A stretch of 64,000 nt of DNA from an uncultured Bacilli bacterium. Its GTDB lineage: Bacteria; Bacillota_I; Bacilli_A; RF39; UBA660. The position numbers were made by a program, and so were the translations under genes. The notes under the pieces were generated by a model. That model was not told where the DNA came from. It saw only the letters and a program-made list of their open reading frames with translations, and made no database searches. Position 1 is the stretch's first letter. Every line of letters starts with the position of its first letter. Of the stretch, positions 16,699 to 26,261 are shown in pieces. The DNA lies in contig CAKOKS010000001.1 in assembly GCA_934095845.1 (NCBI GenBank), positions 1 to 64,000 on the forward strand. Reading direction: 5' to 3'.

Positions 16699-17283
16699 AT
16701 GTTATATAATAGTGCTAAAAGATATAGAAAGACTTGTTTAATCTCTTCTATAGCAACATTGATTTTAGGTGTTGTATTAATGATGGAACCAGCTAGTTCC
16801 TTAAAAATCATTACTTTAATAATTGGTCTTATGACTTTAATTACTGGATGCTTTTGGATATATGATTATATAAAAGCACCACAAGAAGAAAAAATGATTA
16901 GTAAATCATTACTTCTTGGATTAGTATCTGCTTGTGTAGGAATATATTTAATTATTAATACTGAATCACTTGTAAACTTTATAACTGTTATAATTGGTTT
17001 AACTATAACAATAAAATCAATTGTTAAATTACAATTTGCAGTTAATATTAGAAATTTTTCTACAACATGGAAATATAATTTAGTATTTGCTCTTTTAGGA
17101 ATTACTTTAGGAATTCTTCTACTTGCAAATCCATTTAAAGGAGCAGAAGTATTCTTTAGAATAATTGGAGTAGTTATGATAGTGGGTTCAGTTATGGAAT
17201 TAATTGAATGTGCATTTATAATGAAAAATTTAAATATAAAAGAAGCTAAAAAAGAATTGCGTTGGGTTGATAAAGATGAATAA
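16699..17283 (+). CDS. HdeD/DUF308 family membrane protein
   Basis: 194 residues with six hydrophobic segments in three similar pairs, the hallmark of DUF308: ISSIATLILGVVLMMEP...IITLIIGLMTLITGCFWI, LGLVSACVGIYLIINT...FITVIIGLTITIKSI, LVFALLGITLGILLLANP...FFRIIGVVMIVGSVMELI. Relatives include HdeD of enteric bacteria, linked to acid resistance, though the role in Bacillota is unknown. Its stop codon overlaps the start of the next membrane gene (ATGAATAA), so the two are translationally coupled. Confidence 0.8.
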   Translation: MLYNSAKRYRKTCLISSIATLILGVVLMMEPASSLKIITLIIGLMTLITGCFWIYDYIKAPQEEKMISKSLLLGLVSACVGIYLIINTESLVNFITVIIGLTITIKSIVKLQFAVNIRNFSTTWKYNLVFALLGITLGILLLANPFKGAEVFFRIIGVVMIVGSVMELIECAFIMKNLNIKEAKKELRWVDKDE

Positions 17284-19234
17284 AAAATTAAATAATTTAG
17301 GATATTTACTTAACTTTTCTTCAGTAGTGATGCTAATTGCACTACTTGGTATTTTATTTTCAAATACAAGTATAACTTATGAAATAAAATCACTTATATT
17401 AGTTGTATTTTCTGTTACTCAATTTGTAATAACTTATATATGTAAGAAAAAAATGAATTTAGAAAACTCAGCTAATTGGTTTTATTCAATAGGGTTTATT
17501 TCATTACTTATATCTATATTTTCTTTTAGTAACAGTGATTTACTAAATCAATTTTTTAAGATGAATGGAAGTGAATATATTTATTTAGCAATAATATTTT
17601 TATTTATTGGATCATTTTTCTTAATAACAACATTAATATATGATAATGAAAAGTTTATTAAAGTTACTTATGTATCTTTGTTTGTAGTAGCGTCTCTTTT
17701 ACTAATATTTTATAAGATAGAATTAACTTTAATACTTTTAATTGTTGAATGTATTTGTTTAATAGCTAATATATGTTTTAAAAAGAATAATATATATCCA
17801 GTATCTAAATTGTTTATATATATAATTCCATTTATAATTTTCTTAATTATAGATGATATATCACTTTTAAGTTTAATCGAGTTAATTAGTATAGAAATAA
17901 TTAATTTAATAGTTATTTTAAAAGATAATAAAGATTTTGAAACTAGTTTATTATGTTTATTATTAATATTTGGAACTCTATTTATAAATGATGTTCAATT
18001 CTTTAATAGCTTAGATAATGATATATGTATTCCAATTGTAATATCTTTACATTTATTAGTATTTTTACTTTTAGATTATTTTGATTTAGTTAAAGATAAG
18101 TTTTTATATTATGCATATAAAATAATAAATTATTTAGCAATTATTTTTGTAATTGTAGTTGCTACAAAAGAAAGCAACAGTGCTTATATAGTTGCATCAA
18201 GTTTATTTTTAATAGATATCATATCTGAAATGATTTTATTTAAAAATAAAAAAATAAGTGATTTCTTTTTACCAATAGCTATTTTACTAGAGATAGTTTG
18301 TTCTTTAATATTTGTTCATTATAATTTTATTAAAATAGATTATTCAGTTGGATTATTTATTGTAAATATAGTTTTATTAATCTTATATAAATTTAATAAA
18401 AGATATGATCTTAAGATTATATATTCAATTCTATTAGTTTTAGTTTTATCAAACTTAGTATATTCAACTGATCATACATTAATAAGTTATTTAGTTAATT
18501 TAGGTGTTTTAATAGTTGATTATGTATATTTAACTATATTTGATGATAAAAAAGATAGTATTATTGATTATATGTTATATGTATTCTTACTTGGGCTTTC
18601 ATTAGTTGAATTAAGATTCCTAGATATTAATTATATTAAATATTTAATTTTATCTATATTCTATATGGGACTTTTATATAAGAATATGAATAATAGATTT
18701 AAAAGTTCAATATCTTTAATGTTTTTACTTGTAAGTATGTCTTTATATATTAAAGGCGTCATAGCAAATTATTATGTAATTAATATGTTAGTAGAAATTT
18801 TGACTATTTCAGTAATAATTGCTTTAGGTTATATTAATTTTAAAAATGAAAAGAGTAGAGTTATTTTCAGTACTATTTTAATAGATTTAAGTATGTTAGA
18901 TTACTTAGTATTAGATAAAAATATTTATACAATTATATTTAGTTTAATAGTTTCTTTAGTAATGTTACTATATGGAATAAAAAATGAAGAACATAAGTGT
19001 TCTTTAGTATCTGGTTTAATATTACTTGCCATATCTATATTTAATGTATTAATGTTTATATCTAATGTACCATTCTTAATATATCTATTTATAATAGGTT
19101 TTGCATTAATGTTAGCAGTTATGTTCTTAATCAATAATGAAAAAGATGAAGAAATAAATTATTGCAGTAATTGTGGAAATAAATTAGGTAAAACTGATAC
19201 ATACTGCAGTGAATGTGGGGCAAAAGTAAAATGA
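17276..19234 (+). CDS. Large polytopic membrane protein with C-terminal zinc ribbon
   Basis: 652 residues from ATG 17276, which overlaps the previous stop; the frame's earlier TTG is not needed. About 20 hydrophobic segments run through residues 8-620 with almost no loops of note. The last 25 residues form a double Cys-pair zinc ribbon: YCSNCGNKLGKTDTYCSECGAKV. Such ribbons at the end of membrane proteins are common in Bacillota and probably face the cytoplasm. No family recognised for the membrane part; it resembles DUF2157-like arrays only in general. It overlaps the nuclease gene by an ATGA, so three genes form one operon. Confidence 0.65.
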   Translation: MNKKLNNLGYLLNFSSVVMLIALLGILFSNTSITYEIKSLILVVFSVTQFVITYICKKKMNLENSANWFYSIGFISLLISIFSFSNSDLLNQFFKMNGSEYIYLAIIFLFIGSFFLITTLIYDNEKFIKVTYVSLFVVASLLLIFYKIELTLILLIVECICLIANICFKKNNIYPVSKLFIYIIPFIIFLIIDDISLLSLIELISIEIINLIVILKDNKDFETSLLCLLLIFGTLFINDVQFFNSLDNDICIPIVISLHLLVFLLLDYFDLVKDKFLYYAYKIINYLAIIFVIVVATKESNSAYIVASSLFLIDIISEMILFKNKKISDFFLPIAILLEIVCSLIFVHYNFIKIDYSVGLFIVNIVLLILYKFNKRYDLKIIYSILLVLVLSNLVYSTDHTLISYLVNLGVLIVDYVYLTIFDDKKDSIIDYMLYVFLLGLSLVELRFLDINYIKYLILSIFYMGLLYKNMNNRFKSSISLMFLLVSMSLYIKGVIANYYVINMLVEILTISVIIALGYINFKNEKSRVIFSTILIDLSMLDYLVLDKNIYTIIFSLIVSLVMLLYGIKNEEHKCSLVSGLILLAISIFNVLMFISNVPFLIYLFIIGFALMLAVMFLINNEKDEEINYCSNCGNKLGKTDTYCSECGAKVK

Positions 19235-19860
19235 AAAAAGGAATTATTTTTATAATTCTTTTTCTATTGTTTATAAGTCCAGCTAGTGCAGATGAGTTGA
19301 TAAGTGCAAAACTGGAAAAGTGTGTAGATGGAGATACAGCTTACTTTAAAATAAATAATGAAAAAGTAAAATATAGATTTTTAGCAATTAATACACCAGA
19401 AAAGAATGAAGATTATGGTGAGTTAGCAAGCAAAGTTACATGTGAAATGCTTACTAATGCTAAGAAAATAGAAATTGAGGTAGATCCTAAAGCTAGTAAA
19501 ACTGATAAATATGGAAGAAGTTTAGGTTGGATTTATGTGGATGGAGTATTACTTCAAAAATATTTAGTAGAAAATGGATATGCTCATGTTGCTTATATAT
19601 ATGGGAATTATAAATATACAGAAGAGTTATGTAGTTTAGAAAAAGGTGCTATTGATAAAAAAATTAATATCTGGAGTAAAAAAGAAGAATATGACGGATA
19701 TTGTAATAGTTATAAAAAAAGTAAAGATAATGAAAAAAATATAGATAATTTAGATGAACTTGATAATTTTTTAAAAGAAAATTATCGAGAAGTAATTGGC
19801 TTATTATTTACAATTAATATTATATTAATAATAAAATTATATAAAAAGAAGAAATCGTGA
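19231..19860 (+). CDS. Secreted, membrane-tethered thermonuclease-like nuclease
   Basis: 209 residues from ATG 19231 (ATGA overlap with the previous gene). Signal peptide (GIIFIILFLLFISPASA), then a staphylococcal-nuclease fold: KLEKCVDGDTAYFKIN, KYRFLAINTPE with the catalytic Arg and Glu, KTDKYGRSLGWIYVDG with the second Arg, and LLQKYLVENGYAHVAY. A C-terminal helix (VIGLLFTINIILIIKLY) followed by KKKKS would keep it in the membrane or is a sorting-like tail. It hydrolyses DNA/RNA outside the cell, probably for nutrient scavenging. The tether is the unusual feature. Confidence 0.9.
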   Translation: MKKGIIFIILFLLFISPASADELISAKLEKCVDGDTAYFKINNEKVKYRFLAINTPEKNEDYGELASKVTCEMLTNAKKIEIEVDPKASKTDKYGRSLGWIYVDGVLLQKYLVENGYAHVAYIYGNYKYTEELCSLEKGAIDKKINIWSKKEEYDGYCNSYKKSKDNEKNIDNLDELDNFLKENYREVIGLLFTINIILIIKLYKKKKS

Positions 19861-19876
19861 TTAGATTTCTTCTTTT
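19844..19876. terminator. Bidirectional terminator
   Basis: AAAAGAAGAAATC pairs with GATTTCTTCTTTT between the convergent nuclease and membrane-protein genes. Confidence 0.75.
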
Positions 19877-20295
19877 AGTTTTTCTTCTTCTTTTTTTCTA
19901 GCAATTATATTTATTATAATAATTGGAACAAATAGAAGCAAAGTCATTAAGTTATCCATTATAGGTTTAGTTAAGTTAATAGAAAGTATAAGCATTAAAA
20001 ACCAAAGACATAAACTTATAAATGAATATTCTTTTTTCTTATATACTATAGATGTTACATTAAATATAACAATGAATGCAAGTATTAAAAGAATAAGTCC
20101 CCAGAATGTTGAAGAGTAAAGAGTTTCTAATAATTTTTCTACTCCTAAAGCATTATATATTAAAGAATCATTATAAGAAAGAGAATCTGAATATACAAAT
20201 GCAAGTGTAGAAACAATACTTACTATAAATTCTATTCCTGTTAAAATTAATAAATAAAGACTATGAGTACTTATAATACTCTTTATTTTTTTCAT
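19861..20295 (-). CDS. Small membrane protein, four TM segments
   Basis: 144 residues, TTAGGTGATATA upstream of the ATG. Four hydrophobic helices (about 13-36, 60-84, 90-108, 112-131) and a basic/acidic tail RKKEEEKLKEEI. No motif is recognisable. It stands alone on the minus strand, converging with the nuclease operon and diverging from the lipoprotein at 20402. Confidence 0.55.
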   Translation of the reverse strand: MKKIKSIISTHSLYLLILTGIEFIVSIVSTLAFVYSDSLSYNDSLIYNALGVEKLLETLYSSTFWGLILLILAFIVIFNVTSIVYKKKEYSFISLCLWFLMLILSINLTKPIMDNLMTLLLFVPIIIINIIARKKEEEKLKEEI

Positions 20296-20401
20296 TATAT
20301 CACCTAATTTATTATAACATAGGTTTTATAAAAATAATGTGAAAATTTATATGATGATAGTAGAAAAATAAATGATATAATATTTTATGAGGTGAGTGTT
20401 T

Positions 20402-20815
20402 ATGAAAAAAATTATTATTTTATTTTCTATACTTGTACTTTTGTGTGGCTGTTCTAAACTTGATCAAAGCATAATAGATGCTAGAAAAAATTTAATAAAT
20501 AATATAGGTGTAACTACAGAAGATAAAATAGTAGTTAAAAATGGTGATGATTATTATGTATATAATATTAGTAATGATTATTCTTATATAGCATATCTTT
20601 ATAAATTTCATAAATCAAAGAAAAGTTACGATAAATATATTCAAAAAAAGGAAAATGTTGAATTTTATCAATTAAAAACATTTGATAATTCACTTGTTAC
20701 TAGAGAAAAGTACTCTTCAGGTAGTTCAACTGGAGATGAATCTATAAGAGAAAAACTTATAAATAATATAAAAAAAGATGATAAAAATGAAATTATAGAA
20801 AAAAAGGTTCAATAA
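20402..20815 (+). CDS. Small lipoprotein, unknown
   Basis: 137 residues from ATG 20402 (GAGGTGAG upstream). The N-terminus KKIIILFSILVLLCGCSK holds a lipobox ending in Cys, so it should be lipid-anchored outside the membrane. The remainder is polar (YYVYNISNDYSYIAYLYKFHKSKKSYDKYIQKKENVEFYQLKTF) with an alternating beta/alpha pattern and no recognised domain. A terminator follows, into whose T-run the IS30 element has inserted. Confidence 0.65.
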   Translation: MKKIIILFSILVLLCGCSKLDQSIIDARKNLINNIGVTTEDKIVVKNGDDYYVYNISNDYSYIAYLYKFHKSKKSYDKYIQKKENVEFYQLKTFDNSLVTREKYSSGSSTGDESIREKLINNIKKDDKNEIIEKKVQ

Positions 20816-20830
20816 AATTTAGTGTGAAGT

Positions 20831-20856
20831 GAGATGATAAAATTTCATCTCTTTTT
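20831..20856 (+). terminator. Terminator of the lipoprotein gene
   Basis: GAGATGA-TAAAATT-TCATCTC followed by T5; the IS30 copy begins four bases later. Confidence 0.75.
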
Positions 20857-20860
20857 ATGT

Positions 20861-21981
20861 GATAATTTATAATAACAAGTGCAACATATGATTATTTCAA
20901 TAAAAAAGTTCATATTATTACTCATGATATAATGTTGGTGTCTAATCAAACATTAAGGAGTAATAAATATGAACTATATACATCTTACCATAGAAGAACG
21001 AGCTTGTATAAGTAAATTTAAAGAAATGAATATGAGTTTAAGAGAAATGGCTAAACATTTAAATAGAAATGTCTCTACAATCTCTAGAGAATTAAAAAGG
21101 AATTCTTATAAAACAGGAATAAATAATTCAGTAACAAGATATGTACCTACTTATGCTAATAGAAAGTATAAAGAAAGAAGAACTAAATGTCATAGGTCAA
21201 TAATAGCAACTAATGCATCAATAGAATATATAAAAACTAAAATAGAATTACATTGGTCTCCAGATCAAATAATTAATAGAAGTGATGATAATAAACCAGC
21301 TAATTTTCCTTCCATATCCACAATATATAGATGGATTCACTTAGGGTACATTCCAAAAATAAAAATTGAACATTTAAGAAGAAAAGGAAAATTTAAAAGA
21401 CCTGCTGAAACAAGAGGACGATTTAATTTAGGTAAAACAATCAAAAAGAGACCTAAGGAAGTATACAAGAGAAATACGTTTGGACATTGGGAAGCTGACA
21501 CAGTTGTTTCAGGGAAGTTAAATAATTGTACTTTGAAAAGTAAATACTGTTTTGTTTCTTTAGCAGAAAGAAAAACAAGATTATATTTAGTAAAATGGAT
21601 ACCTAATAGAAAGGAAGAAACTGTTACTAATGCAATAATAGAATTATTAAAAGATTTCCCAAAAGAAGCGGTTAAAACAATAACATGTGATCGAGGAAAA
21701 GAATTTGCTGGTTGGAAACGAATCGAAGAAGAATTAGAAACAAATATGTATTTTGCGGATCCATATTGTGCATGGCAAAAGGGAACAAATGAAAATTCAA
21801 ATGGATTGTTAAGAGAGTTTTATCCAAAGCAAATGGATTTATCTAAGACAGATGAAAAAGAAGTTCAAAATGTACTTAAACTTCTAAATAATAGACCAAG
21901 AAAATGCATTAATTATAAAACACCACAAGAATTATTTAATGAGTATTTATGTGAATGTTGCACTTGATTTGACAAATTATC
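20861..21981 (+). mobile_element. IS30-family insertion sequence, complete
   Basis: Terminal inverted repeats of 27 bp (20861-20887 and 21955-21981) match at 23 positions, sharing GATAATTT at the outer end and CAAGTGCAACAT at the inner end. ATGT is present directly outside both ends (20857-20860 and 21982-21985) and looks like the target duplication, slightly longer than the 2-3 bp usual in the family. The single transposase is intact and the right repeat overlaps its stop codon, which is normal for compact IS30 copies. It is therefore probably recent and possibly active. Confidence 0.85.
20969..21967 (+). CDS. IS30 family transposase
   Basis: 332 residues, preceded by TAAGGAG. The N-terminal HTH reads HLTIEERACISKFKEMNMSLREMAKHLNRNVSTISRELKRN. 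The DDE integrase core follows: HWEADTVVSG (first Asp), KTITCDRGKEFAGW (second Asp) and WQKGTNENSNGLLREFYPKQ (Glu). NNRPRKCINYKTPQELF is the family's C-terminal signature. Full length, no frameshift. It moves the element bounded by the repeats at 20861 and 21981. Confidence 0.95.
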   Translation: MNYIHLTIEERACISKFKEMNMSLREMAKHLNRNVSTISRELKRNSYKTGINNSVTRYVPTYANRKYKERRTKCHRSIIATNASIEYIKTKIELHWSPDQIINRSDDNKPANFPSISTIYRWIHLGYIPKIKIEHLRRKGKFKRPAETRGRFNLGKTIKKRPKEVYKRNTFGHWEADTVVSGKLNNCTLKSKYCFVSLAERKTRLYLVKWIPNRKEETVTNAIIELLKDFPKEAVKTITCDRGKEFAGWKRIEEELETNMYFADPYCAWQKGTNENSNGLLREFYPKQMDLSKTDEKEVQNVLKLLNNRPRKCINYKTPQELFNEYLCECCT

Positions 21982-22013
21982 ATGTGGTAATATGTACTAA
22001 ATAATAATAGGAA

Positions 22014-22187
22014 GGTGAGTATACATTAAAAACAATAAATGTAATCCTAGATAGCAGTGATAAAACAACAACATTAACAGGATACATTGGAGAAAGTCTA
22101 GAGAATGAAGAAGGGAAAATCTTACGAATAAGTATAGATGATGACTTAAGTGATTCAACTAAACTAACTTATAAAATTAATAAATAA
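22014..22187 (+). pseudogene. Possible remnant of a small ORF
   Basis: One frame reads YTLKTINVILDSSDKTTTLTGYIGESLENEEGKILRISIDDDLSD and ends at TAA 22185-22187, but it contains no ATG/GTG/TTG start. A good ribosome site (GGAAGGTGA, 22010-22018) sits at the proper place in a different frame, so a one-base change near 22020 may have broken the start. Its composition resembles small mobile-element proteins. It lies just right of the IS30 copy. The 22014-22238 gap otherwise holds only terminators. Confidence 0.35.
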
Positions 22188-22212
22188 GGAACTTCGGTTC
22201 TTTATTTTTTTT
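22186..22212 (+). terminator. Rho-independent terminator
   Basis: AAGGAAC-TTCG-GTTCTTT with a stable tetraloop and a long T-run. Confidence 0.8.
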
Positions 22213-22214
22213 GT

Positions 22215-22243
22215 AAAAAAATAAGAAGATTTCTCTTCTTATT
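22215..22243 (-). terminator. Terminator of the HerA-like gene
   Basis: AATAAGAAGA-TTTC-TCTTCTTATT; the A-run 22215-22220 gives the T-tail on the minus strand. It overlaps the stop codon at 22239. Confidence 0.7.
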
Positions 22244-23999
22244 GATACCATATTTGATCTATTTTTAATGATGTTGAAATTGGCATTGGATTTGGAAGTG
22301 GGAATTTAACTAGTAATGGTACTTTAAATGCTGTACCAAATACAAGTCCCATACCAGGTTTCAATGTTTTTATTTTTTCTAGAGTTTCATCGGTTACGTT
22401 AGATGAAATACCTTTAACTATTTCTAGATCTTCTGGATAGAATAATCTAAATACAACAAAGTTTGAACATTGTGATAAAGCTGTTTTAGAAAGCTCATTT
22501 GGTCTTTGAGTAACAAAACCCAATATAGTTCCATACTTTCTACCTTCTTTAGTTATTCTATCAAATATATTATATCCTAAAATGCTTATATCTGAATCAT
22601 TTTGAACATATCTATGTGCTTCTTCAAGAACAATATGTATTGGGAAAGAACCACGATCTTGAAGTGAAGTAGTATGTTCAAAGAATACTCTTGAGAATAT
22701 TTTTGTTAAACATTTAGCAAATGAATCTTCTATAAATGATAAGTTGATATCCACAAGTTGTACATTTTCACCATTAGGTCCAGTTTTAAAGAATTCTTCT
22801 ACAAATTCTGCTCTTGATTGATATTTAGTAAATTTAAAGAATTCATTTTTATCACTGTTGATAATTGATTGTAATCTTGATTTTAAAATATTATTTTTAT
22901 CAAATGCTGATTCACTTGTTAAAATACCTTCACTTATAAGAGCAAATTCTAATGCATAATATAAATCACTTAAAGTATATGTTATATTTTCATCCAATTT
23001 AATATCTATATCTACTTTTACGTAGCTTTGTAAAAAATCAATTACTAAAGATAAAGCATTAATTTTACCTTGATCATCAATATTCAAACATTGTCTTAAT
23101 GTTCTTTCATATCCAGGTTGTTTTATTTTTGAATCAAGATTAATTGCTTCAGTATTGTATGTTGTTAATATAGAAATAACTTGATCTCTTATTTGAGTTG
23201 AATTTTTTCCACTTGATAAAATATCTAAAACTGTTTTAGCAATAATATCATTTTTATAATCTACTGATTTAGGATCATTTGAACAGAATATTCTTACTAA
23301 ATCTAGTGACTTTGATAATATTGGTAATTGACTTGCATCTTTTACTCCTAAAAGAATTGCTAAGTCATCTACTGTTAAAAGATATGCTGGTATTGTAAGT
23401 AAACTTGCATCGCCAAATCTTATTTCAGTTGTATATTTTTTAAAATGTAGACCAACAAACTTATCCATTTCATCAAATGTATTATAATATTCTCCATAAA
23501 CATCAAATAAACACATATGAGCATTTACTGGTATCTTATTTGTTGCTGTAAAGAATACATTTTGAATTAATCTTGATAATCCACAACTTTTTCCTGATCC
23601 AGTATTACCAATTACGGCAAAATGATTAGCAAAAAAGTCATTTATATTTGCAGAAACTACATAATCCTTATAAATTGGAGAAGAACCAATAAGTAAATTA
23701 CTTCTATCTGATAAATCTTGTTTACCTAAAATAAGTTCTAGTTCAGACTTATAAATTATTCTTGCAACTGTATTCATACCTGGTTTCTTTAATACACCAT
23801 TTGAGAATTTACTATCTATAATTTCACCAATTAATTGAATACCAATTATATCTTTATTAATTTCAATTATTTCTCCAACTGTTTTGTGATTTGGCTCTTC
23901 AAAAACCACATGAAATCCAATATAATTTGTATCAGCTATTTTTTTTGCATTTTCTACATATATAATTGATTTTTCAAATTTAATAATATTTCCAAACAT
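22239..23999 (-). CDS. HerA/DUF87-type ATPase
   Basis: 586 residues, ATAAGGTGATTG upstream. N-terminal HAS-barrel-like beta domain (1-110; VGEIIEINKDIIGIQLIGEI), then the ATPase: FAVIGNTGSGKSCGLSRLIQ (Walker A, about 130-150), CLFDVYGEYY, FPIHIVLEEAHRYVQ (Walker B with catalytic Glu), GRKYGTILGFVTQRPNEL (sensor) and CSNFVVFRLFYPEDLEIV. HerA-like hexameric pumps translocate DNA and often work with NurA-like nucleases in end processing or in defence systems. No nuclease neighbour is present, so this is probably a stand-alone chromosomal copy. It lies next to the IS30 copy. Confidence 0.85.
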   Translation of the reverse strand: MFGNIIKFEKSIIYVENAKKIADTNYIGFHVVFEEPNHKTVGEIIEINKDIIGIQLIGEIIDSKFSNGVLKKPGMNTVARIIYKSELELILGKQDLSDRSNLLIGSSPIYKDYVVSANINDFFANHFAVIGNTGSGKSCGLSRLIQNVFFTATNKIPVNAHMCLFDVYGEYYNTFDEMDKFVGLHFKKYTTEIRFGDASLLTIPAYLLTVDDLAILLGVKDASQLPILSKSLDLVRIFCSNDPKSVDYKNDIIAKTVLDILSSGKNSTQIRDQVISILTTYNTEAINLDSKIKQPGYERTLRQCLNIDDQGKINALSLVIDFLQSYVKVDIDIKLDENITYTLSDLYYALEFALISEGILTSESAFDKNNILKSRLQSIINSDKNEFFKFTKYQSRAEFVEEFFKTGPNGENVQLVDINLSFIEDSFAKCLTKIFSRVFFEHTTSLQDRGSFPIHIVLEEAHRYVQNDSDISILGYNIFDRITKEGRKYGTILGFVTQRPNELSKTALSQCSNFVVFRLFYPEDLEIVKGISSNVTDETLEKIKTLKPGMGLVFGTAFKVPLLVKFPLPNPMPISTSLKIDQIWYQ

Positions 24000-24177
24000 A
24001 CAATCACCTTATTATTCTATAATATAAGGATAGCAAAAATATAATATTTTTTCTATAGTAAATTGAATATAATATATAAAATGGTCATTAAAAGAACATA
24101 TTTTATTTTTTGTTCTTTTTAATTTCACATTTTTGTGTTATTATTATAATGTTTTTGAAAAAAAGGAAGTGCAATAT

Positions 24178-26214
24178 ATGAAAAAGTTTTTTAATAATAA
24201 CTATATTAAAACCTTTTTTGTTATATTAATAAATATAATTTTAGTAGAGGTTATTTTTAAATTAATAAATTCTTCAACTATATTTGATTTTACTATGATA
24301 AGAATAATTTTATCATCTATATTTATTTCATCAATATTAGCTCTTGGAATTAGTAATATGGGAATAAAATGTAGAAGAGTGTTTACTTCAATTGTAAATT
24401 TTATTGTATGTGCATATGCATGTGCTCAAGCTGGATTTTATAATTTTCTAGGTGTTTATATGTCTTTACAAACTTCAAGTCAATTTGGAGCAGTAGTAGA
24501 CTATATAAAAGATTTCTTATTAAGTTTTAAATTTATATATTTTTTAACTTTTATACCTTTTATTTTAACTATTCTTTATTTTGTTTTTCTTGATAAAAAA
24601 AGTGATAATTTTAAATTAAGTAAACAATTTATTAATACTTTTGTACTTATGTTATTAAGTGGCTCATTATTTTATGTAAGTATAACTTTAAGTGTATTTC
24701 AAAATAAATTACAAACTGTGTCAAATGTAAATTTATTTTTAACAGCATCTAATCCAAGCTTAACAATAGAACAATTTGGTACTACTGGATTTGGTATTCT
24801 TGATGTTAGAGCAATTATTCATCCAATACATATTATGGAAGATTATGTAGCAGTCAAAGAAGAAAGAGAGATTAATGATAATTCTAGAATAATAGATGAT
24901 ACGGCATTTTCATCAGTTATTGAAAATGAAACTGATGATACTATGAAAGCAGTTAGTAATTATTTTATAAATAAAACTATTACTGATAAAAATGATTATA
25001 CCGGAATGTTTAAAGATAAGAATTTAATTGTTATTATGATGGAATCAGCTAATGATATTTTTATAAATCAAGAATATTATCCAAACTTCTATAAACTTTA
25101 TAGTGAAGGTTGGTCTTGGGATAATAATTATAGTCCAAGAAATTCATGTGCAACTATGAATAATGAATTTAGTGGAATGACTTCACTTTATTCAATATAT
25201 AATACATGTACTGCAAGTAAATATAAAAATAATTCATATTTTGAAAGTATATTTAATTTATTTAATAAGCAAAAGTATGTAACATTCTCTAGTCATGATT
25301 ATACAGAAGCTTATTATCCAAGAAGCACTATACATAAAAACATGGGGAGTGGAGAATATTATGGTGTTCAAAAACTTGGAATTAGTTATTCCAATGAATA
25401 TAAAAACTGGGCTAATGATGATGAATTCATGGAAGCAGTATTAAAAATTATTGATAAGAAAACAAGTAATAATGAGCATTTTATGACATGGCTTACAACT
25501 GTTTCTTCTCATCAACCTTATAGTGTTGATTCTATACAAGGTGATAAATTCTATAATATGACTAAAGATACTGGATACTCAAGTGATGTTAGAAAATACA
25601 TGTCTAAATTAAAGATTTTAGATGATGGATTAGGAGTGCTATTAAGAGGATTAAAAGATAGAGGTATTTTAGATGATACAGTTATAGTTTTATATGGAGA
25701 TCATTATCCATATGGAATTAGCAAAGAACATTTAAATGAAGTATTAGAATATGATACTGAAGAAGATATGAATGCTGAACAAGTTCCTTTTGTAATTTAT
25801 AATTCTACAGTAGAAGCTAAAAAGTTTGATCAATATACTTTCTATTTAAATATATTACCAACTTTAGCAAATTTATTTGATTTAGATTATGATCCTAGAT
25901 ATTATCTTGGAACAGATTTATTTAGTAATGATGCAGAGTCTTTAACTGTTTTTGCAGATGGATCATGGAAAAATGAAATAGGTTATTATAATGCTAAAAA
26001 GAATAAGATAAAATATTATACAGATAAAACATATACAACTGAGGAATTAAATAAAATTAATAATGAAATAAGTACTAAAGTTAATATTAGTAGTACTGTT
26101 ATTAAAGAAAATTATTTTGAACATTTAAAAGGTAAGTTGGATGAAGAAAATAAAAAATTAGAAGAATCTAAAAATATAATGTGTTTAAATTCTGAAAAAG
26201 ATAAATATAAGTAA
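24178..26214 (+). CDS. LtaS-like sulfatase family phosphoglycerol transferase
   Basis: 678 residues from ATG 24178 (AAAAGGAAGTG upstream). Five N-terminal membrane helices (within residues 1-185) precede an extracellular sulfatase fold: LIVIMMESANDIFIN (metal Glu), SPRNSCATMNNEFSGMTSLYS (nucleophile Thr region), TFSSHDYTEAYYPRSTIHKNMG, WLTTVSSHQPYS and VIVLYGDHYPYGISKEH (metal Asp/His). This matches lipoteichoic-acid synthases, which polymerise glycerol phosphate on the outer membrane face. A C-terminal helical tail extends to the stop. Substrate (LTA or related polymer) is inferred. Confidence 0.85.
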   Translation: MKKFFNNNYIKTFFVILINIILVEVIFKLINSSTIFDFTMIRIILSSIFISSILALGISNMGIKCRRVFTSIVNFIVCAYACAQAGFYNFLGVYMSLQTSSQFGAVVDYIKDFLLSFKFIYFLTFIPFILTILYFVFLDKKSDNFKLSKQFINTFVLMLLSGSLFYVSITLSVFQNKLQTVSNVNLFLTASNPSLTIEQFGTTGFGILDVRAIIHPIHIMEDYVAVKEEREINDNSRIIDDTAFSSVIENETDDTMKAVSNYFINKTITDKNDYTGMFKDKNLIVIMMESANDIFINQEYYPNFYKLYSEGWSWDNNYSPRNSCATMNNEFSGMTSLYSIYNTCTASKYKNNSYFESIFNLFNKQKYVTFSSHDYTEAYYPRSTIHKNMGSGEYYGVQKLGISYSNEYKNWANDDEFMEAVLKIIDKKTSNNEHFMTWLTTVSSHQPYSVDSIQGDKFYNMTKDTGYSSDVRKYMSKLKILDDGLGVLLRGLKDRGILDDTVIVLYGDHYPYGISKEHLNEVLEYDTEEDMNAEQVPFVIYNSTVEAKKFDQYTFYLNILPTLANLFDLDYDPRYYLGTDLFSNDAESLTVFADGSWKNEIGYYNAKKNKIKYYTDKTYTTEELNKINNEISTKVNISSTVIKENYFEHLKGKLDEENKKLEESKNIMCLNSEKDKYK

Positions 26215-26241
26215 GTGAGTAAATTTTTACTCATTTTTTTT
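26215..26241 (+). terminator. Rho-independent terminator
   Basis: GAGTAAA-TT-TTTACTC followed by A and T8, after the LtaS-like gene. Confidence 0.75.
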
Positions 26242-26261
26242 GTAAATAAGTCTTTATTTTT

